Part shown: positions 10,600 to 21,666 of the stretch, piece by piece
Layout of the letters: every line of letters starts with the position of its first letter
Position numbering within the stretch: position 1 is the stretch's first letter
Source: Muscardinus avellanarius
Lineage: Eukaryota; Chordata; Mammalia; Rodentia; Gliridae
Length of the DNA: 64,000 nucleotides
Reading direction: 5' to 3'
Assembly: GCA_963383645.1 (NCBI GenBank)
Contig: OY726558.1
Location: 178,961,134 to 179,025,133, forward strand
The notes under the pieces: model-generated
What the model was told of the DNA's origin: nothing
Databases searched by the model: none
What the model saw: the letters and a program-made list of their open reading frames with translations, nothing else
Translations under genes and position numbers: made by a program

Positions 10600-11450
10600 T
10601 GTCTTGAAATATGAAAACCAAGTCAAAGTAATTGACAAGATTAACATGTTAGAAAAGAAACAAACAAATAAGCATCTCAATAAATGTAGTAGAATTATTT
10701 GACAAAATTTTATATCAAATCATTTTAAAACTCTTGGTTGCTGCAGCCAGCCGGCAAAAGTATGGGTTCTGAAGACAGGAGTGAGGATTGAAGAATTCAA
10801 GCATGGGAGGGCCACCAGTCTCTACTCAGCCGACCCTTGGTTTATTCTTTTGTGGTTATTTATACAGTTTTGAGCTTCAGTTACACAGGAATTCAAGACA
10901 GACAAGTACATAGTACATACATCATAGGTAAGTCAAACAATACTCTGGTACAACACAAACCTAATTTTATCTAGCAGACTAAACAATAGCCCCAGATTGT
11001 TCTGAAAGTTAATTGCATGACAACATACCTTGTTGACTCTGGGCCAAGGACAGTCAGAAGTACTCTTTTAGTAAAGATAAGGGGAAGACCTTAATGGTTC
11101 CCCACAAAGACCAAGGACATGGAGAAGTACTTAATGGCTCCCCACACTTGGTATACAAAAATTGGAAAGAAACATTTTAACCAGAGTGAGTGTTTTAAGA
11201 AAACATAACACCAACAATATTCCATAATGAAATGACAATTTTCAAGATCAGAAACACACCAGATAGATCTGTTCTGATGACTTGTATTCAGCACCTCTTT
11301 GTATTAGCCAAAGTAATAAGTCAATAAAAAAATCTTTAGAAAAGCATATAGATTAGAAAGGAGAAACATGTCTTTATTTATAGAAAACAATTTTAATGTA
11401 AAATTTTTGTTTTATATTTTATTGATGCACTATTGTCTCAAATAATAATG
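10600..11450 (+). mobile_element. Old L1 ORF2 fragment split by a solo LTR
   Basis: Before the LTR, 'atctcaataaatgtagtagaa' and 'tttgacaaaattttatatcaa' match the ORF2 stretch encoding the [11 protein letters not shown] region. After the LTR, 'aacaatattccataatgaa', 'aagatcagaaaca' and a decayed continuation follow in the correct order, ending near 'tctttatttatagaaaacaa'. The two halves rejoin across the 6-bp duplication, so the LTR inserted into existing L1. Confidence 0.7.
10733..11152 (-). mobile_element. IAP-like ERV2 solo LTR with 6-bp TSD
   Basis: Element 10739-11146 (408 bp) starts TG and ends CA, with exact target duplication cttggt at 10733-10738 and 11147-11152. A 6-bp duplication is characteristic of ERV2/ERVK integrases. 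On the minus strand it starts 'tgtggggagcca', has a TATA-like 'tataaataacc', an 'aataaa' signal and an end like that of IAP LTRs. No viral internal genes remain, so it is a solo LTR from recombination. The U3 start has a 40-bp tandem duplication: 'ttaatggttccccaca' at 11091 and 'ttaatggctccccaca' at 11131. Confidence 0.85.
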
Positions 11451-11594
11451 TGGGCCATGTTGACAATGTCTCTCTTAAGGAAATGACTTAGAAATAAAAA
11501 TGTACCATTGACTTTCCTGGTTCATGAGTTTTGGGAATTGGACTAAGAAACTACCACCATCCAGTGTCTTTAGTTTGCAAAATTCCTGATGTAG

Positions 11595-12564
11595 TGAAAC
11601 AGGGGTTTCTTGAGAGGAAACCTGGTGTTTCCTCGAGATGAAACAGAGTTTCCTAAGAAGGAACTAGACAATTCCTTACCGGATTCTTGTCTACAGTGAG
11701 CGAAGAATGCCACCCGCAGACCTCAGGAAGGGGAGTAAAAGGTGTATTGGAAGCAGCAGGGAATTGGGAGAGGGTGGCTGAACACCCCAAAAGGGGCTGA
11801 AACTCTGAGTACAGCAGCTGCCTTCAGGACAATACTTGAGAGTAGCCCAAGCCGAATTGCCTTCAGGTGCAGGCTGCTTTCTTCCAGAGTCCACGCGATC
11901 TGCCAGAAGGGAATAGAGAAAAGTGGCTGGACACCCCAAAGGGGTGGTCGGAACTCCAGGGTCCAGTAGCTGCCTTCAGGGTCACTACCCGAGTGTTGCC
12001 CGAACCAAGTGCCCGTCAGTTGCAAACTACTTTCTCCCAGAGTCCACGTGATCTGCCAGAAGAGAGGTGCAGGTCACCCCTAGGGGCCTGGCCAGCCTTG
12101 ATGTCCAGCAGAGGCCTTCAGGTCACTACTCAAGAGTTGCCTGAGCCACGTGCCCTCAGATGCACTCTGCCTTCTCTCAGGGCCAACATGACCTGTGAGA
12201 GAGAACAGCTCCCCAAAAGGGGAGGGGGTCCTGAGAGGGAAAGTTCCAATTGCTGATCCCCAAGGGTCATTGTCCACCGCTTGCAAGTCTGCTTTTGGTT
12301 AGGGTGACTTTTGGGAATACTGGGAAGCAGCTCTCAGGATTTGCATAGGGTATTTGCAAGTCCTTTGAAGGGTCTCCTTTCAGGAATGCCAGACTTGCTC
12401 TGTGGGTTTGTTGATTAGTAAACAGACGACTTTGTGAAGCTCTGGCCTTCTTATCTCTGAGCCTTTGAAATTTCAGGTATTTGTCACCCCTCAGGAAACT
12501 CAGGAAATTAGCTTTTTCTACTGAGGACTTTTCCCTATCTACCTATTTCCTTTCTACCTCCTCA
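11595..12564 (-). mobile_element. Probable ERV1 (gammaretrovirus-like) LTR with U3 tandem repeats
   Basis: The only strongly GC- and CpG-rich stretch in the window. On the minus strand it ends 'aacccctgtttca', like the TCTTTCA end of gammaretroviral LTRs. Just before this lies an R/U5-like block: 'ccaatacaccttttactccc', where AATACA stands where AATAAA is expected, then 'gcattcttcgctcactg'. The far end is less certain: 12564 would give TG...CA ends and a 4-bp GTAG duplication (11591-11594, 12565-12568). No internal retroviral sequence is seen. Overlapping open frames on both strands (11691-12286) come from high GC, not coding. Confidence 0.6.
11820..12258. repeat. Three ~145-bp tandem repeats (CpG-rich)
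   Basis: Each unit starts at 'gccttcagg': 11820, 11972 and 12114, giving periods of 152 and 142 bp. Shared blocks are 'cagagtccacg(c/t)gatctgccag', 'accccaaa/ctaggg' and 'gttgcc(c/t)ga'. A partial fourth unit lies at 11700-11819. Such arrays in U3 usually act as enhancer duplications. Here that role is inference only. Confidence 0.85.
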
Positions 12565-12640
12565 GTAGGACTTATTAGCCTCCATAACTTCATAAGCTAG
12601 TTCACCTAAAAAGAAAATCCCCTTTCATATTTTTCCCTTT

Positions 12641-12764
12641 CTCCTCTCCTCTCCTCTCCTCTCCTCTCCTCTCCTCTCCTCTCCTCTCCTCTCCTCTCCT
12701 CCCTCTCCTCCTCCTCCTCCTCCTCCTCCTCCTCCTCCTCCTCCTCCTCCTCCTCCTCCACTAC

Positions 12765-12796
<32 letters not shown>

Positions 12797-12837
12797 CTTC
12801 TTCTTCTTCTTCTTCTTCTTCTTCTTCTTCTTCTTCT

Positions 12838-12892
<55 letters not shown>
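12641..12892. repeat. 250-bp compound polypyrimidine microsatellite
   Basis: In order: (CTCCT)n to about 12700, (CTC)n to about 12759, a short break 'cactactac', (TTC)n to about 12840 and (TC)n to 12890. All-pyrimidine on the plus strand except the short break. It creates a 150-codon Arg/Glu open frame on the minus strand that is not a gene. Confidence 0.97.
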
Positions 12893-12893
<1 letters not shown>

Positions 12894-15800
12894 TTTTTTT
12901 CTGTGTTTCTGTACCACTCTAACACAAATGTGAAGAATTAAGTGGACTAAAGAAAAAAGAACCTTCAGCCTTAATTTGCCAGTTGTCATATTAACTAGAC
13001 GAAAAATTACTTCATGAACAACATCATGATAGCATGTTGAAGAATGAGAATTTTGCAAGAATATTTACTTGAAAATATATATTTAGTTGAAATGCTACAC
13101 ATTTGAAAATGCCAGGATACTGGAGAACTAAGTAATAAACACTGATTTATTTAATGGACAAGACCATGACATAGAACATTAAAAGGATAGAATAGTTAAT
13201 GTGATTTATAATTGGAAGAGATGAGAAAAACTGAATAATCTGAAACTATCTGAAATATTTCTGGTTAATAAAGATTGTCTAAAATATTTCTGGTTAATAA
13301 AAATTTTTAGGTATTCTTTTCATGTACCCAAATAAACAAAAGCAGAAGCTGATATGACTAGAGAGTAATTAGGGAGCAATGTGAATATTTTGAGAACAAC
13401 TAACATGTTTTAACATGTTTTAAGAATAAAATAAAATTTTAAACTCTTTTAACCACTATTATTTAGTAATTTTATCTGGAAATAATTTTTTATGTTTTTA
13501 TATTTTTAAAAAATTATAAAATACATTTTAAAATATCAAGTGTAAAAAAAGAAATATCAAAAACATGCATTTATGTGGAACTGTTCAGTAGAAGTATTGT
13601 ATTATAATTAACTTACTGAATATTTTTAATATTTGACATTTGATAAAGATCTATGAGAAATAATATTTTGTTACTTTTCGTGAAATAGTAATTATATCAA
13701 TAAATGTGGGGTTGCATTGCTAAAAGTTGAAGTTATATTTAATTTGATAGTTCCCACTGAGATAAAGAAATAGCTAACTTGAAATAACAAAGGCTTCTAC
13801 TGTTATAGTTAGAATTAAAATAGAAATAATCATCTGTTTATACCAGTCTAAACTTGAATTGACATTAAAATCATCACTGTGTTTTTTATGGAGGATAATA
13901 ATGCAATTTTAATAATAATTAAAGATCATTTATAAAAATATTTAAAAGTATATTTTATTTTAGCTTTGAAAATTACAAGTGATAATTTTAAATTAAAAAT
14001 TATTATATGTTATATATTATTATTTATCTATATTCATATATAAGCATGCACATGTTTTGTAAAATTATATTTATAAAACATACTTAACATACTTATATCT
14101 ATGGACATTTAGGAGAACAAGGCAACCCTTAAATGTTTGTAACAGGAACATAATAACTTTGCAAAAATGGCCTTGAAAACACAAAGCCTGATTTATCAGA
14201 AAAATAATCTTTCTTTTAAATATGTATGAAGCTGTAAGCAGACAATTTTCCATAATTTATCTCCCTACTGCATGCTATCATTACATCTTTCTGGATAAAG
14301 AGATCAGAATGAATTATGTAAATTCTTGATTGTGTTATCAAGCACTCTTGTACCTGGGTAATCATTCCTTGATTCTTTGCAATTTGGAAATAATGACCTC
14401 CAGAATGCTCACAACATATTTCTTATCTGCTGAAGGTATCGATGCAAAAATTGTTTTGTATTATTGAAAAGTATCTTCAAAATAAAAGCATGACAACAAA
14501 ATGTCCAGAAGCAGAACTAATTAATTATGTTTTGTACAAATTATTCCTTGTTCTTTTGGGAGCATATTTGAACATAAATTGCTTAATATTATCTAATTTA
14601 GTTGTAGATTTTCTTTAATTAACCTTGGTAAGGTTTTTGCATTCTTTTCATTCTTCTTATATATTATGAAACCATAAAAATTTATGTGCCAACTCAATTT
14701 ATTTGCATGTAATTATTACATTATATCACTATAGGTAAAATAGCTTCATATATCACATAACTAAGCAAAAAAACATATTTGTGTTTATATTTATGTTTTT
14801 CCAATGTAATCAGAACCTGACACTTGGGATTTTCCAAATATAGTTTAATAAATGCATCAAAAAATCTATTTTATACACTCTGAATATTTTATATTACATT
14901 TCTGTGAACCTATGAACCTTCTAGTAAGTGCTACTCCTAGTGTGCACTCCTTTTAACTCCAGTGTGCATTCCTTTTAATTAATAATATTGGTAAGAACTC
15001 ACTATAAAAATAATAAAACATGACTCAAATAAAACAAAAGCTTAATTATCTCTTAAACCTTAAAGATATCTCTTGTAATGCGCCTGGCTCTAGGCAGAAT
15101 ATTTAAGTTGACATTGATCGACTCATATATGTACACGATGTCAATGGAAGTGATTTCTACATTTAATGAAAAAAATTTTAGCAACTTAATGATTAAAAAG
15201 GAATTTTCTTTATTACATGTAAAGGAATTTACACTGAAACCCACAACAAACATTATACTTAATGCTAAATGAATAAATATCAATTAATATATGATATATT
15301 TTGTTGTAAATAATATGTATATTTAGGAAGAGAGTTGAATTTAAATTGCCTCATGTTATTAAAAATGTATTTTAAAACACTGATTATGGAAACTCCTAAA
15401 ATTTATTTTACTAGCCATTTGAAGATTTTTATATGATCCTTATTTACATTTTACTATTTTTTGTCAAGAGACAATAATACTTCATAGAAAAAACAAGTTT
15501 AAGCATTCACGATGTTATAATAAAATCTCATGTAGGAATAAGAGCGAGCAACTAAAGGTAAATTATGATAATTTCTTTATATTTTAATATAATTTACATT
15601 TTTCAAAGTGCTGCATGCATATTGGGATTTCTCAAAGTATAGGACATTAAACAACTGATAGAGAAAAAAGTATCTTTGATTTCTGGGGTCCATTATTTCA
15701 TCAATATAATCTTCATAAATTCTTAAATATGTTATCTAATTATGTCTCAGTACTTTCATTTTATTTATCAATTTATTTAATTGTGTTTATTCTGTTTCCA

Positions 15801-16079
15801 AATTACAATTATAAGAAGAAATCCTTTTATAGCTCATAGCTTATAATAAAGAATAAATTTACATTTAAGAGGCATCACTAATACATTACATTCTAGATTA
15901 ACTGGAAACGTTGATTTCAAGAAAAAATATTTATTTTTATCATTTGAATTAAAATTGTAATTAGTGATATAATTGCCTATTTATAATAGAAAAATATGCA
16001 TGTATCTGTATTTATGCTAGAATTTGGTGTTTTTAGGTTGCATTATAACTATTTGATTAAAGCTAAAATAGATACATAA
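12893..16079. other. 3.2 kb AT-rich non-coding, no recognised feature
   Basis: No SINE, L1, LTR or RNA gene recognised, which is unusual against the repeat density on either side. A direct repeat 'aaatatttctggttaataaa' sits near 13255-13302. The 15053-15290 interval is open on both strands and has a few CpGs but no coding evidence. Confidence 0.5.
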
Positions 16080-16272
16080 TCTGGGAGTGGTGGTAAACAC
16101 TTGTAATCCCAGTATTTTGGAGGCTGAAACAGGAGGATCACTTGTTCAAGGCCATCCTCAGCAATTTAGTGAGGCCCTCTGAAACTTAGAGAGACCATTT
16201 TCCCAAGAAACATAAAACGGGCTGGGGTTGTAGCTCAGTGGTAGAATGACCTGGGGTTTAATCTCCAGTGCT

Positions 16273-16330
<58 letters not shown>
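16080..16330 (+). mobile_element. B1-dID SINE with (CA)n/(A)n tail
   Basis: Left half from 'ctgggagtggtggtaaacac' with 'gaggctgaaacaggaggatca'. Right half 'ggctggggttgtagctcagtggtag', close to the ID consensus. The tail expanded to (CA)n at 16273-16311 and then A-rich to 16330. Confidence 0.9.
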
Positions 16331-16694
16331 TTGGAAAGACAGAAAACCATTACAAAGATGTTTCTCTTTATCAAATTGTGTTCATTAGCATTAAATGTAC
16401 TTAGCCACAATAATCTACTGTAATCAAAATTAGAGTTATACACTGTATTTGTATCTTCATTCAGCACTAGGATCTTGATTATTTGTGCTGTTATATGCAA
16501 CAGTACTGTGTTCTTATGAACGAGGAGGACCACTGCATTTCACCAACTCATGAAAATTTGGGTGGTTTCTATCTTGTGGCTATATAAATGCTATAAACTT
16601 TTATGTTTTAATTGTTTTCATTTATACAAGTATCACTGAAATGGATTAAATATATGAAAAAATATATTCTTAACATTTTCAGAGCTGGTTTCAG

Positions 16695-16865
16695 TTGCAA
16701 AGTCCTCTAATCCCAGTATTTGGAAGGATGAGAAAAAAAGAATACAAGTTTGAGGAAAAATTTGGTAACTTCGCATGACCTTGTTTCGAAATAAATAAAA
16801 TAGATCTGGGGTCTATCTCAGAGGGAGAACACCCCTTGGTTCAATCTTCAATACCACAAAAAGAA
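16695..16865 (+). mobile_element. Degenerate B1-dID SINE
   Basis: Recognisable 'tctaatcccagtatttggaagg', 'tgaccttgtttcgaaataaa' and an ID half 'ggtctatctcagagggagaac', with many substitutions and a weak head. An older copy. Confidence 0.75.
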
Positions 16866-17698
16866 ATGATCACATCTTATAGAAATTATCATATTTCTAT
16901 AGAAAATTGTGACCACTTATATCCCCAACAACTACACATAAAAGTCCCAGTTGCTTCACATGCTTGTTAGCAGTTGATATTTTTAGTATTTAAATATGTG
17001 ATATACAATGATATTGCATTTTTATTTTAAATAGGCTTTCTCCAGTAAATACTGATGTTGAGCATACATATTTTTTGGTTAGCTTGGTGTTCAAATTATT
17101 TTTTACAAAATTCCATTGACAAAAAAATTTAAAAATATTTTCCCCATAACCAGTAGTTTCTTTTTCTGGTTTCTCAGCAATGAATATTGAAAATGTAAAT
17201 TTTTTTATGAAATACAAAACTATTTATTGTTTAAGTTTATTATTCAGTTAAATTTTCATCACTTAACGCAATGTAACCAAGACATTGTCTTATGATTTTT
17301 TTTTCCTGTAAGTTTGATTGTTTTCTATCTTAGACCTTGGGCAAGGGTCCAAAGCCTTAGGATTCTTAATATTTTTATAAATAATTATTTCTTATCCTAT
17401 TTATTATTCTTCATTACTGTTTAGTAACTCTATCTATAAAGAATATATGCTAGTAGCACTCCTTTCTCATTGTAATAACAAAAGTGTCTCTAGATAATGT
17501 TAAGTGTTCTTTGGAATTAAAGGAGTATTGAAAAAAGGTCAATTAGTGCAGAATATAAAATATTGATCTAGAACTGTGATATATTGTAGGTTAATGTTTA
17601 AATGGAGGAAAAAAGAAGCCCTATTCTTGTTTTTGCATGTGGCTTTACCATTGCTCCAAAACCACTTTTTGGTAAGATTATACACCTTCCATTTATAT
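16866..17698. other. Non-coding, no recognised feature
   Basis: AT-rich. Open frame 16990-17217 (minus) lacks any recognised motif. Confidence 0.5.
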
Positions 17699-17933
17699 TT
17701 TTATTTTATTTTATTTTATTTTATTTTATTTTATTTTTTTGTGGTACTGGGGATAAAACCCAGGGGCATTCTAACCTCTGATACAATCCCAGCTCTATTT
17801 TTATTAACTTTAAAACAGGGTCTCATTGAGTTTAAAAGGGCCTCACTAAGTATCTGAGGCTGGACTTAAACCATAATCTTCCTGTCTCTGCTTGCCAAAT
17901 GCTTAGATTACAAGTGTGTGTCACCATATCTGG
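17699..17933 (-). mobile_element. B1-dID SINE, antisense, with (TTTTA)n tail
   Basis: Tail (TTTTA)n at 17699-17740, then ID half ('gtggtactggggataaaaccc', 'ggggcattctaacctctga') and B1 half ending 'gtgtcaccatatctgg'. Older A-type subfamily. Confidence 0.9.
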
Positions 17934-18050
17934 ATGACCCCCTACATTTAATTGCCATTACATCTTCATTCAATAACCATTGATGCTATGTATTCTTACA
18001 ATCAAATCAGTATAGTGCATCTCTCAAATTATGTCTTTTTGTGTGTGTGT

Positions 18051-18220
18051 GGTACTGGGGATGGAACCCTTCTACCTCCAGTCTACACTCCCAGACCTAT
18101 TTTATATTTTATTTGGAAACAGGGTCTCTTAAACCAACATGTCTGGCTTTGAACCTGCATGATCCTCCTGTCTCCACCTCTCAAGGGCGTGGATTACAAG
18201 CGTGCACCACCAGGCCTGGC
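18051..18220 (-). mobile_element. B1-dID SINE, young subfamily, antisense
   Basis: 'ggtactggggatggaacccttctacctc' and 'ggtctcttaaaccaacatg' place it with the 'cttaagagaccctg' subfamily seen at 1712. Head end at 18220 ('caggcctggc'). Confidence 0.9.
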
Positions 18221-18332
18221 ATATTTTTCAGATTTTAATATACAAATTTTCAATGTTTTATGCTTTTATTTAATAGTTTTTCTATAGTATTTTATATTAG
18301 TTTACCAAATCATAATTTATAACATTTGGCTA

Positions 18333-18342
<10 letters not shown>

Positions 18343-18372
<30 letters not shown>
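18343..18372. repeat. (TA)n microsatellite
   Basis: About 15 TA units. Confidence 0.9.
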
Positions 18373-18375
<3 letters not shown>

Positions 18376-18435
18376 TATTTGTCCTATACACAGTAAACCT
18401 ACTAATCTAAAATTTTGTTAGTTTAATTTCCTAGG

Positions 18436-18836
18436 AAGGTGTGATGGCACACAATTGTAATCCCAGTGCTTGGGAGGCTGAGACAGGAGGATAGCATGTT
18501 CACAGCCAGTTTCAGTTAATTAGTGAGGCCCTTCACAACTCAGGGAGAATCTATTTAAAAAAAAAAGAATAAGCCGGGTATGGTGGCGAAGGGATCTCAG
18601 TTTGCAGATAGCCTCAGCTACTTAGTGAGGCCCTCTGCAACTCAGTGAGACCCAGTTTCAAAATAAAGAATAAAACATAGGTTAGGAGGTGTAGCTCGGA
18701 GGTTGAATGCCCCTGGGTTTCATCCCCAGACCCACTAAAAAAAAAAAAAAAAAAAAAAAAACAGAATAAAATATAGGGCTGAGAGTGTAGCTTGCAGGTA
18801 AAATATCCCTGTGTTCAATTTGCAGTTTCACAAAAA

Positions 18837-18872
<36 letters not shown>
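18436..18872 (+). mobile_element. B1-dID SINE nested inside another B1-dID SINE
   Basis: The outer element starts 'gtgatggcacacaattgtaatcccag' and its left half ends at the A-run near 18565. A second element starts 'gccgggtatggtggcgaag' at about 18573 and runs through its ID half to a 26-nt A-tail (18737-18762). The outer ID half then resumes ('gggctgagagtgtagc', 18777-18830) with a (TAA)n tail at 18838-18872. 'agaataa' flanks the inner copy. Confidence 0.85.
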
Positions 18873-19045
18873 TTTTATTTTTATTTTTGTATAAATGAAA
18901 AGTTTACGTGCAAATGAGAAATTTTTTACTTTTCTCTTCAACTTCTATTTTTTTAAATTTCTTATGCACTTCAAATGCATATAGCATAAACACAGATAAA
19001 GCAATTTTTTCAATTTAGGATAAGATTTATTTATTTATTTTTTTA

Positions 19046-19221
19046 TGGTACTGTGGTTCCTGGAAATCTTTCTACCTCCGAGCTACACTCCCAGACCTAT
19101 TTTATATTTTTATTTGGAAACAAGGTCTCTTAAGCCAACGGGACTGGCTTCAAATCAGCACGATCCTTCTGTCTCCACCCTCCAAGCATGGAGATTACAA
19201 GTGTGTGCCACCATGCCCAGC
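19046..19221 (-). mobile_element. B1-dID SINE, young subfamily, antisense
   Basis: 'tggtactgtggttcctggaaatc', 'acactcccagacctatttta', 'ggtctcttaagccaac' and head 'gtgccaccatgcccagc'. Confidence 0.9.
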
Positions 19222-19898
19222 TTTAATTTTTTATAAATTATTATTTTACTAATTGAGAAATTTTTATAAAACATCTTTATCAGGTGGGAGTTCCTTTCTA
19301 TTGCATTTTGCTGAGAATTTCTAACATTAGTAAATGTTGAAATTTTGAAATGTTTTCTCTACATTAGAATTATATTATTGTCATTATTATTTATAGTTTA
19401 TTTACATGGATAAATACAATTTTTTCAAAATGAAATAAAATGTAAATAACAAAATTATTTTAAAGCATACAATTCACAGTGGTTGAATTTTGAATGTTAA
19501 TATGATTGTGTTGTGCCTGGTTATCTTCTTTTGTACCTGTTTAATTTGGATTGAATAACTTTCTCTCTGTTCAAGTTTATATTTTGACCAAGGTTGGTAA
19601 TTTATCATCCATTATTTCTTAAATGTATTGAGATCTATATTACACTAATTTTTACTCATTTTGTAATTTACATAAATGGAGCCATATAGAAAGTAGTCTA
19701 TTATACTTTGCTTCTATAACTTAGAATATTTTTTACCAAATTTTTGTTTGTACCAGTAATTTTATTTTTTGTTCTGCATAAAATTTTATTATATGACAAC
19801 ACTACTGTAATGGTTCATTATTTTTAGCACTACTGAAATAGTCAGTCTGCAATGTTAACTATGAAATTGTGTATCTTTTCTATGTTTATTTTTTCTTT

Positions 19899-20101
19899 TG
19901 TACTGGGGATGAAACCCAAAGGCATTGTACCTCTGAGCTATACCTCTAGCCAAATTTTTTAGTCTTTTTTTAATTTTTAAAACAAAGTTCCACTGAATTG
20001 CAAAGAGCCTTACTAAGTAGCTGAGGCTGTCCATGAACTACCATTTCCGGTCTTAACCTCCTGAATGCTGGGATTACAAGTGTGTGCCACCAAGCTCTGC
20101 T
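19899..20101 (-). mobile_element. B1-dID SINE, older subfamily, antisense
   Basis: 'tgtactggggatgaaaccc', 'ggcattgtacctctgagctat' and head 'gggattacaagtgtgtgcc'. Confidence 0.9.
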
Positions 20102-20278
20102 ACATTTTTATGTTTAACGAATGTGGCAGTTACATTTTTTGTTTATTCTGAAATTCACACAATAGAAAAAATTTGACTAATTATTTACATGAAATTTATT
20201 AGACAGTAATACAACTTAACCTCCTTTTTATCCACTTTTACAAAATGTTATGTATGTAGCAAACAAACATATATTTTT

Positions 20279-20448
20279 GACCTCAAAGCTACACCCCTGC
20301 CCTATTTTCTTATTCTTTATTTTGAAACAGGGTCTCATTAAGTTGTGGAGAGCATCACAAAGTAATTGAAGCTGTCTGCAAACCGCGATTCTCCTGTTTT
20401 AGCCTCCCGAATGCTGGGATTTACAAGCATGCATCACCATGCCTGGCT
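20279..20448 (-). mobile_element. B1-dID SINE, antisense, lacking its tail-side end
   Basis: Begins within the ID half ('cctcaaagctacacccctgccc') and lacks the 'ggtactgggg' block and A-tail. B1 half complete to 'accatgcctggct'. Loss of the 3' side indicates a later deletion. Confidence 0.85.
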
Positions 20449-20606
20449 CTCAAATAGTTAAATTTCCATTCTTCATTCATGTTTTAATTGTTCAGTTATT
20501 GAATGTAGCAAGTGATCCCCATTCTGAGTAATATAGAGGAACATTTTTATTTTTGTTGAATACGTATTGCAAAGCACTGCTTGAGAGAATATCTTTAAAA
20601 TTGTAT

Positions 20607-20810
20607 GGGCGGGCGTGGTGGCACACTCGTAATCCCCGCGCTTGGGAGGTGGTAGAGACAGGAGGATCGCGCAGGTTCAAAGACAGCCGCGCTGGTTTAA
20701 GAGACCCTGTTTCCAAATAAAAATATAAAATAGTTCTGGTACTGTAGCCAAGAGGTAGAAGGGTTTCCAGGAACCTCAGTACCATAAAAAAAAAAAAAAA
20801 AAAAAAAAAA
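20607..20810 (+). mobile_element. B1-dID SINE, young subfamily
   Basis: 'gggcgggcgtggtggcacac', 'ccccgcgcttgggagg', 'ggatcgcgcaggttc', 'cgcgctggtttaagagaccc', 'agaagggtttccaggaac' and a 24-nt A-tail. It retains several CpGs, so it is young. Confidence 0.92.
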
Positions 20811-21464
20811 GCTGAAACTATTGTAAAGACTATGCATTAACATGTTGTCTGTTAATGGTGTAAAGTTGGATAATCACATAAAGTGATTCACTTGATGGGT
20901 TTTTTTTTTTGTATAAAATAACTATCAGTACCTATCACTAACCTATCAGTACCTACCATTACCTATCACTAACAGTACCTATCACTCAGAATTAACATGA
21001 AGGTTAAATGATAAACTTCCATTAAAGTTCTCAGGAAAGTGCCAGGTCTATTGTCTGTGCTTTTTAACTGCTATTGTAGAAATAAAATAATCATTAGTTA
21101 TTTTTTTTCTTGATTGTCTCAGCTTCATAATCTCTCCTATATTTCTGCTGCTTTTCAAGAATTTTTTTTTAACCTGCTACTAAACCAAAACATCATGCTG
21201 TATATTTTACTTTAACACACATGCACACACACACACACACTGGGAGCAAAACTCACATTTATTAATAAGTTGACTTGTATTTTACTGCACTCTTTCCTCC
21301 AAAACATGGAACCCACAAGAAACACTGTAAGCCCATAGCTACCCTGTACTTCACCTTGCAAACTGAGACATTTTCAAGAGTTAAAACAAGCAAGGTCAGT
21401 ATTAGTTTTTTGTTTTGTTTTGTTTTGTTTTTTGTTTTTTGGTTTTTTTTTTTTTTTTTTTTTT

Positions 21465-21666
21465 GGTGGTACTAGGGGTGGAACCCAGAGGGTTTCTATC
21501 TCCGGGCTATACTCCCAGACCTTTTTTTATACTTTATTTGGAAAAAGGGTCTCACTAAGTTGCTGAAAGCCTCACTAAGTAGCTGAGGCTGGCTTCAAAC
21601 CTGTGCGATCCTCCTGTCTCAGCCTCCCAAGCGTGGGGATTACAAGCGTGCGCCACCACGCCCGGC
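21465..21666 (-). mobile_element. B1-dID SINE, intermediate subfamily, antisense
   Basis: The ID half reads 'ggtggtactaggggtggaacccagagggtttctatctccgg', between the older and young forms. The B1 half keeps 'ctcactaagttgctgaaag', like the older form. Long T-rich tail 21405-21464. Head 'gccaccacgcccggc' is intact with CpGs. Confidence 0.92.

Noticed and set aside
11691..12286. Several overlapping 68-129-codon open frames on both strands
   Set aside because: They arise from the GC-rich tandem LTR units, are open in multiple frames at once, and share no protein motif.
12606..13058. 150-codon open frame on the minus strand rich in Arg and Glu
   Set aside because: It is the translation of the polypyrimidine microsatellite plus short flanks. 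No domain and no coding composition outside the repeat.
15053..15290. Interval open on both strands, with CpGs
   Set aside because: AT-rich peptides without motifs. Length is within chance, and no splice or promoter signals stand out.
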